This document shows positions 12,001 through 18,251 of a stretch of DNA of 64,000 nt, piece by piece. Source of the stretch: Gammaproteobacteria bacterium (GTDB taxonomy: Bacteria > Pseudomonadota > Gammaproteobacteria > Enterobacterales > Kangiellaceae); contig JABXHY010000072.1 of assembly GCA_013373375.1 (NCBI GenBank), forward strand, positions 1 to 64,000. The letters are read 5' to 3'. The number at the start of each line of letters is the position of its first letter. Within the stretch, counting starts at the first letter, position 1. The notes beneath the pieces are model-generated. The model ran no database searches. It worked only from the letters and a program-made list of their open reading frames with translations, and had not been told where the DNA came from. The translations under genes and the position numbers were made by a program.

Positions 12001-14516
12001 ATAATGACGGAAAAATTATTCGTAAAACTGCGAAAAATTACAATACTTCGACGAAGGAATATCTCGATGATGAAGACAACCCGGTAACCTCAACCAGAAG
12101 TTTCTTTTCTTCTGGTAATTTAATTGGTCAAACAAACGAGAAGGGCGAAGTACTGATTGGCCAATCATCGTCTTATCAGTTTGCTAAAAGCGATGCTATC
12201 CGCACACCGAGAGCTTATACAGTGCAATCGGGTGACACCTTGCGAAGCATTGCTCGACTATTCTACGGCTCTGAATCACTTTGGTACGTGATTGCCGATG
12301 CCAACAGCGTTATGTCGGGAGAGCAGCTTACGCCTGGTGATAAGCTTACCATTCCTCCGGCAGAAAATTCTTACAATTCAAGTGAAGACTTCAAGCCTTA
12401 TAATTCGCAAGATTTGGTAGGCAGTCTTACTCCGGCGACTCCGTATGTACCTAACCCGGATTCCAAATGTGGGGCATTAACACAGATTGTTACTATCGTT
12501 GTAACGATTGTCGCTAGTATGGCCTTAGGACCGGTCGGTGGAGCGTTTGTAGGTAGCTTTGTTGGTCAAATGGTGGGCACATTTTTAGGTACTTATGAAA
12601 GATTTGATATGGAGCAAGTTGCTATCGCAACAGCGTCAGCTTATGTAGGCGGTGAAGTAGCTGGTTATGCTGGAGAAGCGTTTAATTGGGGACCATCTGC
12701 ACAAGCCGCTGTCTCGGCCGCTACCAGCTATGCAGTTAATTACCAACTAAACGATTGGGCAGGTAATGAAGTTTCATTCGATCTTCGCTACATGGCCGCA
12801 AGCGCTGCAGCTTCTTATATTAGTTCTGAGTTAGGCAGAAACTCAGGTTTACTTGCCGATGTAAATACCGGACAAGGTTTTAATTGGAGTGATTTGGCTA
12901 TCAATACTATTAGAGGGATTGGTAAAGAAGTCGTAAACTACTCTGCCCAGCGGACTTTCGGGAATAATGACTACTCTTGGGATAGCTCCAGTGCCTTAAC
13001 CAGTGCATTTGGCGGAGCCTTGGGTGGAGAGGTTGTTAATCAGATTGAATACAATATGACCAAGCACTTAAGCAAAGATGCCAAAATCCAGTTCGTGAGA
13101 GCCAGGGAGCAAGGCATGTTGCTTTCTGATGCGCTAAAGGTTGGCGAACAGTACGCGAAGCTTGAAAGGATTATCGGTGAAGTTCAATCAAGAAATAAAA
13201 ACAACCCGAAACTTGTTAAAACGTCAAATTCTGATTATCCGTTAAATGTCGATTATGAAGCTGAGTCACTACAGTATAAAGGTGCGTACTATCGCGGCGA
13301 TGAATCGGATGCTTTTAGTCGGACATTAGTAGGCACGGGTGATATAGCCAGGGCGCTTGAAGGAAACTATAGCACCCTTCAAGGTGCGTTCAACGAAAAT
13401 CAGATTGCGGAAATTGCAGACCTCTTCAGGGGAGGCTATAAGCCAATGCAAGTAGAGGGTGTTGATACCCGAATAGTTGTATTTAATGAGGGTACAAACC
13501 TTGAACAAATGAAACTTCGGTTAATCGAGCAAGTTGGTATATTTGCTGAAGATGCAGAAATAGCACGACTCTTCGAGAGTGTTGACAACGGTAATCTCGT
13601 CTTTGATATCACTAGGCCTCACACTCAGTCTGTTTTTGCAGTAAACCATATTTATCGAAATAGCTCGGGTGGCCAAGTTTTTGAAAAAGCTCGAATGCTT
13701 GCAGAATTCACCTCTGGAGGAAATCCTGTTGCTTCCTTTATTCAAGACTCTGTAATATCGAGCTTTGAAACGTTTTACGAAGGTGGCTTCAAGTTAGGAA
13801 TGGACGGAGTTCCTTCGAGTGTTACTACAGATGCTCTTGTTGACTTAGGTGCCGAAGCTGCGCTCTTTGCTTTTGGTGGGCTGTTTGCTCGATCAGCAAA
13901 GGGTGCGGGAACTGTAGGTCGAGTTGATCAGAAGTTGCTGGATGATTATATTCAGAAAAATATCGATGCGAATTTAGCTAATACTATTTTGCATGCGAAG
14001 CCTAAAAAGGTTGACTTAAGCTCTATTACAGTTCCAAACAAAATTAACCCGCAGCATTTGGAATTAGTATCAAGTCATCCAAACGCTCATTCGTTAAGTG
14101 TTCATGGTGGAAGCGTTACTGATGGTGAATTGATTTATCGAGCTAAATCTGCGATTAAGCCGAATGGAGATACTGGACCTTCAGTTCCTCCTTTATCTTC
14201 GGCTTTTCATAGTGATGAATTACTTGTTTTCGCTGATCAGGCCGTAAGAAATGGTGGAGCCTTACAAAAAGCGATTTCACGCCAACCTAATCAGTCTGTG
14301 GTTAGAGTAACTATTGACGAAGTAGGAGATTTAGGCGCGGATTTAGGAAGAGGTTTTAAACGAGTTTACGAATCTGGTAATAAGGCAAGGAATCTAGAAA
14401 CTCATGGCGCACCAGTTAGAGTCGATAATTTGAGAAGTGTAGAAGGACTCTATATGTTTAATCCAAGCAAAAGTGTTTGGGAAACAATAACGATCTTCCC
14501 AGCTCCTTTACCATAG
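3..14516 (+). CDS. Giant RTX-RHS-LysM polymorphic toxin, 5' end outside window
   Basis: The frame is open from the left edge, so the GTG at 450 is not the start and the gene continues upstream. The first codons encode RTX nonapeptide repeats (GGAGND, GEQGND) and a haemolysin-related segment to about nt 330. YD/RHS repeats run from about 640 to 3350, 6280 to 10320 and 10980 to 12190. Between the first two blocks lie a DGTDTG-type low-complexity linker (3388-3511), two near-identical ConA/laminin-G-like domains (3529-4130, 4204-4796), a Thr-rich linker and two more divergent ones (about 4940-6235). A dystroglycan/cadherin-like domain sits at 10330-10830, a LysM motif (VQSGDTLRSIARLFYG) at about 12220-12354, then a Gly-rich hydrophobic stretch. 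The last ~175 residues, after a pretoxin-like region, form a compact tip ending TITIFPAP. RHS shells encase C-terminal toxins in known members. I see no canonical RHS core motif. Toxin activity and export route are inferred. Confidence 0.9.
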   Translation, partial: GDDILIGGAGNDWLRGEQGNDTYRFSAGFGQDKIINYDYQNSVDKIVFDASVDIERLNFKRTDNHLIIEFLGTDDKVVVDNHFGHSYYRVDSIEFESTGQSFDFDSINAWIENPPVGKTFTVTSHQFNFNFNEQALNSVGLDQLGSETYVSFNGGQEFAYALTNGSASVRLPSMSNGIHEVSVRYVDKSNNTVAITTHKLLFNGDSIRVLQNTENRVTRNFYDNDGLLIATLDAEGLLTENVFNSAGQLIETIAHGVRIPESTGTFDNLASVGTLADIKSELAGVKQTTSDNVADIYSRQFYNAAGELVGALNSENYLTEYQYNSLGQREAVIQYSNKVTNFSGATIDEIRPVSTANDRTFSYEYDNLGRLISETNWQQSKTEYQYNDNGDVVRTTRTDITTEQNPDFTQTSAPRESLVRYDDLGRVTAALDAKIFAEFKRNNPDYSDAQLDNLFATRSTRFEYDIRGLRTAMVDPKGNRTNFAYDASGRLFATFNADGSVSQTNYNAFGQVASVRQFTSRISAEAQQNIQNGSLSSLQITELLETLQSEQDSVVNYAYDKRGLQTQMLDAEGFSTTQIYNAFREVIESRQQVDKADPSKDYVQLYAYDKRGQSVEQLSIGKETFSRTSQLYDAYGRVQISRDSLGNATTYEYDKLGQTIAVKDAHNNQSTMKYDAFGRMITSTDARQNEVNYVYEDSTRKLTVEYPGGISTESTRNAFGETVIAVDGEQNSTQFMYNENGELTQTIDALNNTITNEYDDNGLLVLTTDQENRRVAYHYDNMNRLMEEVIDPDITDEQGVVYSGQKIRTQYRYNAKGQLQETINANNVVTRNEYDLNGRIKTVIRDYTSDPSVGLNIRTEYQYNGSGQQVKVIEAAGSNSERVTAYVYDDQGRMQQEILDPDGEAITTTYVRDDNGQVIETINARGHSSFAVYNDIGQVEISINAEGYVRQNIYDENGQVITLNVFEKPLSDIGIDLSAAPRAEEVEGWLEQLSLHSSTHTLYDENNRVEYVVNAKGHVSFYEYDNNNAVIASYRYQGKVDLSKVHTEEFRTSELAKLSDPQVTRYQYDALGRQQYVIDAEHYVSETKYDATDNVIEQIRYGVRIDVSQLGDKSVAELLNEAIVNATPDAGDGTDTGTDTGTDTGTDTGTDDGTDTGSGDGTDTGVGTGEPEIDPVSYLEDFNGKSTDAFVVNNNDFNNIIVENDVLKIAHGNSDTVTNSPQVSLFDPIRITEGFNSSLQITKLPTDVAGYFDSYLEVGFTNGLTGTNERSVRFVINDMDAYYEVVNGDNVTRFDSEGWFFVEMLPENYQVNFGISNGELTLGEYAPIAFDQAWDDMQMYIGSQNKAPSNSSIEDVPFSFELDNVALDAERVLLPGGEGPVVDDGTIDDGTGASDPVLEPATLVEDFDGKSLTDFAVVNNELNNISVENNVLKVAHGNSDTIANAPQIRIFDPIQISEGFSASVELTNLPTDVAGYFDSYLEVGFTNGLSGSEERSIRFVVEDVETYYEIVDDDNVTRLDSEGWVFVELLPGYYQVNFGIDNGELKLGGYSPIAFDQPWDDMQMYVGSKNKSPSNSSMGDTPFVFELDNVSVDAKQWITPASTTTGETNTGTTTTEVKPSTQSTVSTTTTTDGGTTSNSTPLNNPAVYQEYIADFTDPNLLEFYSRDFNEIDRTIAGANGLTLNPINYSFESAEVSSLARFNLVEGARFNFTMQPPATTEAINTINFMGGISSGSGAQFEGFQLQIVNGELRSVTSINREQNFETLATVTGETITWTAQVVNGNIEITVQQGDTTFNVAPIAADQFAQPLSLQFRATEIGYNDPAINNNILISAASATGVGVIANDNFDLSLTEQAQVLLNEDFSTTTADALEYTTENGTTVGVTDGQLVIDSKTGSSFGDYGASSSGTIQLEDDFRISFDVELPENINTLTYSIGGAGVGGGFGLESTDPANSLFNNIKLTTSYGYLNLTTNIDGNPQAISGNLSSTPFVKLVDGVRDLKASFVVKENQLVVEVQYNNQIYYSTPLDLRGETPIVKATFGLNGRAPAYAIPLPTTTTNDMWVAIDNVKIEGQRDNVDVIPGDELPSVDTIFYQKDQMFYDSVGRLQFTVNAKGYVTENIYDYLGNIISRVDHAVDRTSNYETTNDIIAAIETAESSNLNSDARVNHFTYDNLGRLVHSVNAEKYVTTNRYDELSQTTQVIGYANRYTPNQEALDDSLPITAVSLDAIESYYATNADANNDRVKTSVYSAVGNLIEVYDGLGAENNGLGNVEKYTYDAAGNIKTYTNKLGNVWSYEYDRSNNLSKEISPEVIINAEGGAPAFNIKTALIKEYQYDAFGNVTQLHETTDKKYYPISSGSLEGSSEIQIREVPINASRTTNYEYDKLGNLTKTIYPDVGGERYSTQVEYDAFGNAVAETDMRGNTKYNVYDRRNQLRFEIDQERYITEYKYDGFGNNIHTLRYGTKIDDSIGVNDFNTPKSMEELFAETESFEHFRSITKVFDQLNQEVVVFEPEFELYDLQTNTTSDATPTTKIEYNAFGEVIKKSVLSRFVAADKNNGSEIVEWADTYIYYDQLGRKTHEVNQENFLDQWEYNAFDQVTTHSAYAVPVSNVSTEALPAPVVERQTIEQESFGYDRVVEFTYDEVGQLKEEIHKNIVLLADIGNTDGLTRLGTDEVSGIYQVTTDDSQTTHQKQFGYFAKDITKNSYTYDAVGNRVVEVVNGVENRKYYDALNRMTAILEEERNVLTTYDVELGIDLSGSQKPIVTGGIVKDGSGELTDGKARSPYTTMNYDAFGNLVRSNAYHDGLNSQQRQSLIEDGQLSIAVRYSGDITKFYQYDNLDRKIEERDSQGNKKLFFYDQEGNLEKTSIDYKDAKGENPFTAIEEYQYDKIGRQTASITHTSSDNQLYATQNNQRVQAMAYNAYGEVVARGSRLQSDGESRLDYVSTLEEFYEYNNAGQMIRTNEGDGITKLFMYDLMGNRTFEYHPAKGATLHNYNKINQKLSTVLPEYDLSMLAGAGEELSSEQQAQLNQGINPTTQTEYDRWGNVVRVTDESGLTKRYVYNHNNQLIKETIFDVEVIDVATDTINKEAVTKYFIYDEFFNLTGTIDERGHLQTNSYNNVNQLTRETDAVGGETKHIYDVFGRRVAQENAVGYITTTKYDENNRKVATGDVRVNESNILEQTDLMRYQYNALGNQTISEQAHARVYNNVTQGYQTDWATSFTDYDVFGNVIRTESAMGVTVRHEYDEQGNKILERNGLWTDEENAQLMPFETYNPNKHQKTWNYDYFGRLLTSNNLEGKEYSYEYNDKGQLIRKVSSAQMDGTAITGYIGTNFSNGIEYQYYDNGLLKAKLDKNTHTYSNYGYDVAGRLVFEEVRGSDQENKVYHQSTTTRYDDLGRISQVKTYDHVQEIDLLYTEYGYDEAGNRIKTRMVTNTQEEEVIKFADKPKANEAYVDQPKEIAEGQIDSFEIENLFQDLGSKTSYELFIEVGEWRHVYNPPYPTQTIDPQYYEWQYHITGREPAPEWMELTAFGSTLTLKITNPPAGAAEWTGLRTTEYENPFTGEIETLPVYNHDGVVGEYDIVIKAIDEYGAEASQTIKLNVTPGDGSVAEPEPDVPNYSGIYFGDLDLSDFNGISGPIYDLDIWYSYPYDSNTPVEPGPNVQEEEYWYSYDFMNRIKVAEGVREFDEASQTYTGDINITSGEDAKGSILRHDLVGRQVLKVYSESSEVWFKDNNITAQQFIYDDTGLVTSVKRLKASTDNDSNLLNFPVINWSNTYDSDLAVADDSLWQTITKKEYDIAGRIIFTEDYYDANDVGDTEASFNIWAQSGTVRNRQLSYYDKDGRETYQENYGIFDSYWAPKWETDSSGNSVLVSSPPPTESDISLLSVVRFDNYTDSQEKTHSAYDAAGRLHHYSYEQKADPNAMRDSDQARAFTNTYLHSYIGYDDYKVSVVKGVSNNSEYKTGITTITLNANGIEEKIVEQYKTKKIDIEKHRFVQSNNDGKIIRKTAKNYNTSTKEYLDDEDNPVTSTRSFFSSGNLIGQTNEKGEVLIGQSSSYQFAKSDAIRTPRAYTVQSGDTLRSIARLFYGSESLWYVIADANSVMSGEQLTPGDKLTIPPAENSYNSSEDFKPYNSQDLVGSLTPATPYVPNPDSKCGALTQIVTIVVTIVASMALGPVGGAFVGSFVGQMVGTFLGTYERFDMEQVAIATASAYVGGEVAGYAGEAFNWGPSAQAAVSAATSYAVNYQLNDWAGNEVSFDLRYMAASAAASYISSELGRNSGLLADVNTGQGFNWSDLAINTIRGIGKEVVNYSAQRTFGNNDYSWDSSSALTSAFGGALGGEVVNQIEYNMTKHLSKDAKIQFVRAREQGMLLSDALKVGEQYAKLERIIGEVQSRNKNNPKLVKTSNSDYPLNVDYEAESLQYKGAYYRGDESDAFSRTLVGTGDIARALEGNYSTLQGAFNENQIAEIADLFRGGYKPMQVEGVDTRIVVFNEGTNLEQMKLRLIEQVGIFAEDAEIARLFESVDNGNLVFDITRPHTQSVFAVNHIYRNSSGGQVFEKARMLAEFTSGGNPVASFIQDSVISSFETFYEGGFKLGMDGVPSSVTTDALVDLGAEAALFAFGGLFARSAKGAGTVGRVDQKLLDDYIQKNIDANLANTILHAKPKKVDLSSITVPNKINPQHLELVSSHPNAHSLSVHGGSVTDGELIYRAKSAIKPNGDTGPSVPPLSSAFHSDELLVFADQAVRNGGALQKAISRQPNQSVVRVTIDEVGDLGADLGRGFKRVYESGNKARNLETHGAPVRVDNLRSVEGLYMFNPSKSVWETITIFPAPLP

Positions 14517-14528
14517 GACTTTATAAAA

Positions 14529-14801
14529 ATGAAATATGAAAACATCGTTCATATGTTAAAAACAGTATTTGTTGCTGACTTTAGCTTCCCCGAGGATATG
14601 GCTATTAACTTGTATACTGAGAGTTTAACAAACAGTAATAAATTTGATGAAATGAAAGAGGAGCTCAGAGAAGCCTTCAGTGATGAAACACTTTCTTGGC
14701 AAAAAATGCTTTTTAATGATGAATATGAAGTTATTGATTTTGATACTGAAGAAGAGGCTAGAGCCTATGCTAAAAGGGTGCTTTGGGATCCTATTGTGTA
14801 G
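14529..14801 (+). CDS. Probable immunity protein for the RHS toxin tip
   Basis: This 90-residue acidic protein starts 12 nt after the stop of the giant RHS gene. A weak AGGA element lies just upstream of its ATG. Its position and size are those of a cognate immunity gene in polymorphic toxin loci. The sequence is rich in Glu/Asp and aromatic residues, has no signal peptide or membrane segment, and should act in the cytoplasm. I do not recognise a named family. CdiI-type proteins share the general look, but no diagnostic motif is visible. The immunity role rests on context alone. Confidence 0.6.
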   Translation: MKYENIVHMLKTVFVADFSFPEDMAINLYTESLTNSNKFDEMKEELREAFSDETLSWQKMLFNDEYEVIDFDTEEEARAYAKRVLWDPIV

Positions 14802-14849
14802 CTCCAAACAAGATTGATGATGCTGTAGTACATCAAATGTGGGGTAGTG

Positions 14850-14909
14850 GTCAGGTCACTAGATCAATTCTTAAGTGTGTTATAATTTTTATTATTGCCG
14901 AGACCTGAC
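14850..14909. repeat. Possible REP/MITE-like inverted repeat
   Basis: GTCAGGTC and GACCTGAC are perfect 8-bp inverted arms 44 nt apart, between the immunity gene and the Sel1 gene. The spacer is AT-rich. A remnant of a REP-associated transposase lies 0.8 kb downstream, so this may be a small element mobilised by that family. It could also be an operator. A single copy in the window cannot settle this. Confidence 0.3.
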
Positions 14910-14941
14910 TGAATAGTATATAGCTGGAAGACGCGTTAAAA

Positions 14942-15625
14942 ATGATTTCAAAGTGTTTCTTTATATCTCTAACATTGATTTTTTGCTCATCTTGTTTCGG
15001 TCAGCAATTAAAATCACTAGCAGAAAGTGGTGACTCTAAAGCTCAATTTGATTACGCGTTGCAGATTTATAGTGAATCAATGCAAGCACCAAAGTGTGAT
15101 GAGATTTTATCTTGGGTCAAAAAATCTGCTAAAAGTAATTATTCTGAAGCTCAATTTTTCTTGGGTCGTGCCTTTTATAAAGGCGAATGTGTAAGTATAG
15201 ATTTTGAAAAATCATATTACTGGTACAAGAAAGCTTATAAAAACGGTAATAGTGAAGCTGGTTACAATGTCGGAAAGCAATTGTTTACCGGTAAGGGAGT
15301 TGCCAAAAATAGAGATAAAGCAGTTGAGATTCTCAAAAAGGTCGCTAAAGATGGAGAAAACCTCGCGCAATCATACCTCTCTACAATTTACATGAAAGGT
15401 TGGCACGGACCAAAAGATATAAAGTTAGGACTTTATTATCTTACCATGGCTGGCGAATCTGGTGATGTTTTTTCAATTCAAGATTTAGCAAGTAGGTATC
15501 AAAAAGGAGTTGATGTTAAAGAAGATGTAGAGAAGGCGATTTATTGGTATAAGAAACTTCTGAATACTCCTTTCAAACGCCAAGCTAAAGACGAACTATG
15601 TAAATTAGATAAAGCCTATTGTTAA
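14942..15625 (+). CDS. Secreted Sel1-repeat protein
   Basis: The 227-residue product begins with a signal peptide (hydrophobic core ISLTLIFCSSCFG, cleavage near residue 20). Four to five Sel1-like repeats follow, recognisable by spaced A-x-x-x-Y/L-G and W/YYK motifs such as AQFFLGRAFYKGECV and AGYNVGKQLFTGKGV. Sel1 repeats are helical scaffolds for protein binding. A pair of Cys residues near the C-terminus may form a disulfide. The gene follows the RHS toxin and its immunity gene in the same orientation. Periplasmic immunity or adaptor function is possible but is only an inference from position. Confidence 0.8.
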   Translation: MISKCFFISLTLIFCSSCFGQQLKSLAESGDSKAQFDYALQIYSESMQAPKCDEILSWVKKSAKSNYSEAQFFLGRAFYKGECVSIDFEKSYYWYKKAYKNGNSEAGYNVGKQLFTGKGVAKNRDKAVEILKKVAKDGENLAQSYLSTIYMKGWHGPKDIKLGLYYLTMAGESGDVFSIQDLASRYQKGVDVKEDVEKAIYWYKKLLNTPFKRQAKDELCKLDKAYC

Positions 15626-15697
15626 TGATTAGGAAATAAAAAGATGAATGGGTCAAGCCGGTTGAATATAGTATAAAGGTGTTTTAATCTTTAACTT

Positions 15698-15928
15698 ATG
15701 CCTAGACTTCAGCGCATCCAATATGAAAATGCCTTTTACTACGTTATAAACCGAGGTAAGGCTCGCTCGACCGTATTCCATGATGAGCGCTATTATGATG
15801 CCTTTCTCAAAACCCTCGAAGAATCACATAAACGATTTGATGCAGTATCTCACGTGTATTGCTTAATGGGAAATCATTATCATTTACTGATTGAAACGCC
15901 ACGTGCAAAATTTGACCACTTAACTTAA
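15698..15928 (+). pseudogene. Truncated REP-associated tyrosine transposase (RAYT)
   Basis: The 76 codons match the N-terminal third of Y1/REP transposases: a MPRLxR start, the YYVINRGK strand, and the metal-binding HUH-type motif in GNHYHLLIETP. The family is normally 200-300 residues and carries its catalytic Tyr further downstream. Here the reading frame ends shortly after ETPRA, and no continuation was seen in other frames. It is therefore a 3'-truncated, inactive remnant. Confidence 0.8.
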
Positions 15929-16032
15929 GACCTCTTAATAAACCTCTCGTTTCTTAAACCCCCAATTTTGGGATTCTTGAACATTTCATAGCGTGATAAT
16001 TTGAAGTTTTCCATCCGCAATACAAAAGAGCT

Positions 16033-16560
16033 ATGAACTACAAAGACTATGCAATTATTTTGCTCTTAATTGTGAATACTGCGATTCTCACATACCGTAT
16101 GGATGAAAAAATCACTTTATCCACAGAAAATACTAAAACTTTATCAAGTGCTCAAACTGCATCTGAGTCTATTTGCAATGGAAGAGTTATTGAAGACGTC
16201 AAGGCGATTGCACTAAGAACTCTCTCTCAGTCTATGGCAATTCAAAATGAATTAGGAAAATTAAAAGAGCAGTATACAGCTTCGAATTTGGAATATGCTG
16301 AAAAGTCTAAGACAACTCTACAAAGAAACAACTCTACAGAAGATCAAATTAAAAATGAAGAATTTCTCGCTAATAACCAAATAGCAAGGTCGTATATCAG
16401 CTCTGTAATATCAACCGGTGTACTCGGTCAAAACGAAGTTAATAAAATGCGAATGCTTATGTCAAAAATGTCTACTGAAGCTCATATGCAAGAGCTCGAT
16501 AGAGTACTAAAAGCGCTTAATAATGGAGATATCGACTTACCACCTAACGTCATTTTTTAA
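16033..16560 (+). CDS. Hypothetical membrane-anchored coiled-coil protein
   Basis: The 175-residue product has an N-terminal hydrophobic segment (AIILLLIVNTAILTY, about residues 7-21) that could be a single membrane anchor. A polar, helix-prone body rich in Lys, Glu, Asn and Ser follows. No known family is recognised. It lies after the transposase remnant and before another small secreted protein, in the accessory tail of the RHS locus. No strong ribosome-binding site precedes the ATG; a GAG-type element (AAAAGAG) lies close upstream. Confidence 0.6.
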   Translation: MNYKDYAIILLLIVNTAILTYRMDEKITLSTENTKTLSSAQTASESICNGRVIEDVKAIALRTLSQSMAIQNELGKLKEQYTASNLEYAEKSKTTLQRNNSTEDQIKNEEFLANNQIARSYISSVISTGVLGQNEVNKMRMLMSKMSTEAHMQELDRVLKALNNGDIDLPPNVIF

Positions 16561-16598
16561 TCTAGAAAAATATTGATAAGATAACCAAAGGAACACTC

Positions 16599-16958
16599 AT
16601 GAAAAAACTAATTACTATTCTTTCCACAATTCTTTCCATAAATTTATTTGCAGGCTCTACTTTTTATTCAGAAGTCGGTATATCGGGTGATGCAGCATGG
16701 GGCTCAATGGTTGGCGCGAGAAAAAGTGATGACAACGTTCAATATATTGGTTGCAGTGTATATGGAAATAATAGTTCGCCTTATATCGTTTGCCGTGCAA
16801 GAAGTGCCGCAGGGGACAGGTTCCACTGCCGTTCAAGTGAACAGCACTTTATTGATCAAATATATGCTTTAGATAGTCAAGCTAACTTTTATATGCAACG
16901 TGAGGGTGAAATTTGTAGCTTAATATATACGGGAGTTTCTTCTACTTTTACTGAGTAA
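16599..16958 (+). CDS. Small secreted Cys-containing hypothetical protein
   Basis: The 119-residue product has a clear signal peptide (MKKLITILSTILSINLFAG). The mature part of about 100 residues has four Cys, likely two disulfides, and many aromatic residues. A good ribosome-binding site (AAAGGA) precedes the ATG. No family is recognised. It follows the membrane-anchored hypothetical in the same direction, so the two may be cotranscribed. Confidence 0.65.
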   Translation: MKKLITILSTILSINLFAGSTFYSEVGISGDAAWGSMVGARKSDDNVQYIGCSVYGNNSSPYIVCRARSAAGDRFHCRSSEQHFIDQIYALDSQANFYMQREGEICSLIYTGVSSTFTE

Positions 16959-17042
16959 ATTCTATCTACTAATTACTAACATCACGTAATGAGTCCTGGT
17001 GCTGGTGGTCGCACTGGTCGTCTCACAATATTTAAAACAAAT

Positions 17043-17071
17043 GAGCATGAACTAATCAAAAATTCATGCTC
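17043..17071 (-). terminator. Hairpin downstream of minus-strand small gene
   Basis: GAGCATGAA and TTCATGCTC form a perfect 9-bp stem with an 11-nt loop. Read on the minus strand it is followed by an ATTTGTTTT stretch, so it can end transcription of the minus-strand gene just upstream. The U-run is imperfect. Confidence 0.45.
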
Positions 17072-17129
17072 GTCCCTACTATCCTCGAAAATCCATTTCC
17101 ATCTCGATTAATAAAATATAGGTAAACAA

Positions 17130-17321
17130 TTAACCACGCTTTAATCTAGATAATCGCTCTGCTTTCCGATTCTTGGCTTCTTGCTTTGGCCAGTCGCGCC
17201 AAAATTTTTCTATTCTATCAAGTCTACGCCGATAAGCTCTAGATTCTGTCTCAGAAGTGTTGAAACTAGGGTCGAAAGATTCTGGATCTTGGCTTAAGAA
17301 GTCAGTTGAAAATAATGTCAT
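17130..17321 (-). CDS. Small basic hypothetical protein
   Basis: The 63-residue product is acidic at the N-terminus and strongly basic with helix propensity at the C-terminus (YRRRLDRIEKFWRDWPKQEA, then RKAERLSRLKRG). A good AGGAG ribosome-binding site lies 8 nt before the ATG, which argues that it is a real gene. It has no signal peptide or membrane segment, and I recognise no family. Nucleic-acid binding is possible from the charge alone. Confidence 0.5.
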   Translation of the reverse strand: MTLFSTDFLSQDPESFDPSFNTSETESRAYRRRLDRIEKFWRDWPKQEAKNRKAERLSRLKRG

Positions 17322-17448
17322 GGGTAAATCTCCTCATTGTTTAATGAGGTAATTACATCAAAACAATATGACTGAATAAGCGATCGATAATGTTTAAAGG
17401 AGATGGATTATGGCGAAAAAATGTCATTAGCCAATAAGTATTAAAGTG

Positions 17449-17488
17449 TATTTGTGGAAAAAGATAAAAATTACCTATCCCACAAATA
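17449..17488. terminator. Hairpin between two minus-strand genes
   Basis: TATTTGTGG and CCACAAATA are perfect 9-bp inverted arms around a 22-nt loop. They lie about 85 nt downstream of the stop of the next minus-strand gene. There is no clear T-run, so this is a weak terminator or another RNA structure. Confidence 0.35.
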
Positions 17489-17572
17489 CAAAGGTTCAGC
17501 TCATACTCCAAATTTAGTTCTCTTTAGTTTGCTATTTGGCTCAGAACTGCTAATCAAATTTACTCTTGTGAA

Positions 17573-17881
17573 TTAATCTTCGAAGAGAACACAGGTCCAT
17601 CCATTAGCTATAAAATTATTAAACGAACCTTGTAAAGAACCATTTGTCTTAACCGTAATTGTGCTGTCGCCCTTTTTGCAAACAAGTTCATCGTGTAATA
17701 CAGGCTCGGTAATTGATAGTCGCAATAATTTACTTGCTTCTTTTGATGACCTTAGATCGCTGGATTCAATAATGACTCCATCGGAATTGACTACATAAGG
17801 TAATGATAGAGGCTTGTCTGAATAGCCAAACAATATAGTCGCCAATGCTATTGTTTGAAAACTTATTAATGTGATTTCCAT
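17573..17881 (-). CDS. Small hypothetical exported protein
   Basis: The ATG at 17881 is chosen over an in-frame upstream ATG because AAGGAG lies 7 nt before it and the protein then starts with a signal-like hydrophobic segment (MEITLISFQTIALATILFGY). The product has about 102 residues, two Cys that could pair (LVCKKG and WTCVLF), and a beta-rich C-terminal half. No family is recognised. The 370-nt stretch on its upstream side is without a recognisable gene. Confidence 0.5.
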   Translation of the reverse strand: MEITLISFQTIALATILFGYSDKPLSLPYVVNSDGVIIESSDLRSSKEASKLLRLSITEPVLHDELVCKKGDSTITVKTNGSLQGSFNNFIANGWTCVLFED

Positions 17882-18251
17882 ATGAATCTCCTTATCGCGA
17901 AAGGAACCTAACCCTTTAGGTTCTTCCAAATTTACTATATAACTTGCCGCGCTTTACTTAAACCCGAGAACTAGGGTGAGTGTAAATTGAACTCATCCTG
18001 GACGTATATTAATAAATATTGGCAACCGCGATTGAAGTGCAGAGTTATATTTATTGTTATAATTAAAGTTTGAGAGAGGATCTTTCGAATTTCAAAATGG
18101 TCGGTATCAAAAATAACTTTACGGTCAAACAATAGAGGCTCTTTTACGAGTGTCTTTAAATATTTCTTTAAAGTTTACTTAGAGCAATCAATTCTAATGA
18201 ATTTAAGTTAAAACATGTAAAAGTTAAATGCGATATTCTGAGACAATATTA
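17882..18251. other. Intergenic stretch with no recognised feature
   Basis: This lies between two minus-strand genes. It contains the ribosome-binding site of the downstream small gene at its left edge. I see no open frame with a credible start, no strong hairpin plus T-run, and no repeat. Confidence 0.5.

Noticed and set aside
14802-14880. Possible decayed coding sequence after the immunity gene
   Set aside because: One frame reads APNKIDDAVVHQMWGSGQ, which looks protein-like, but it has no start and no recognisable relative, so it is not listed as a pseudogene.
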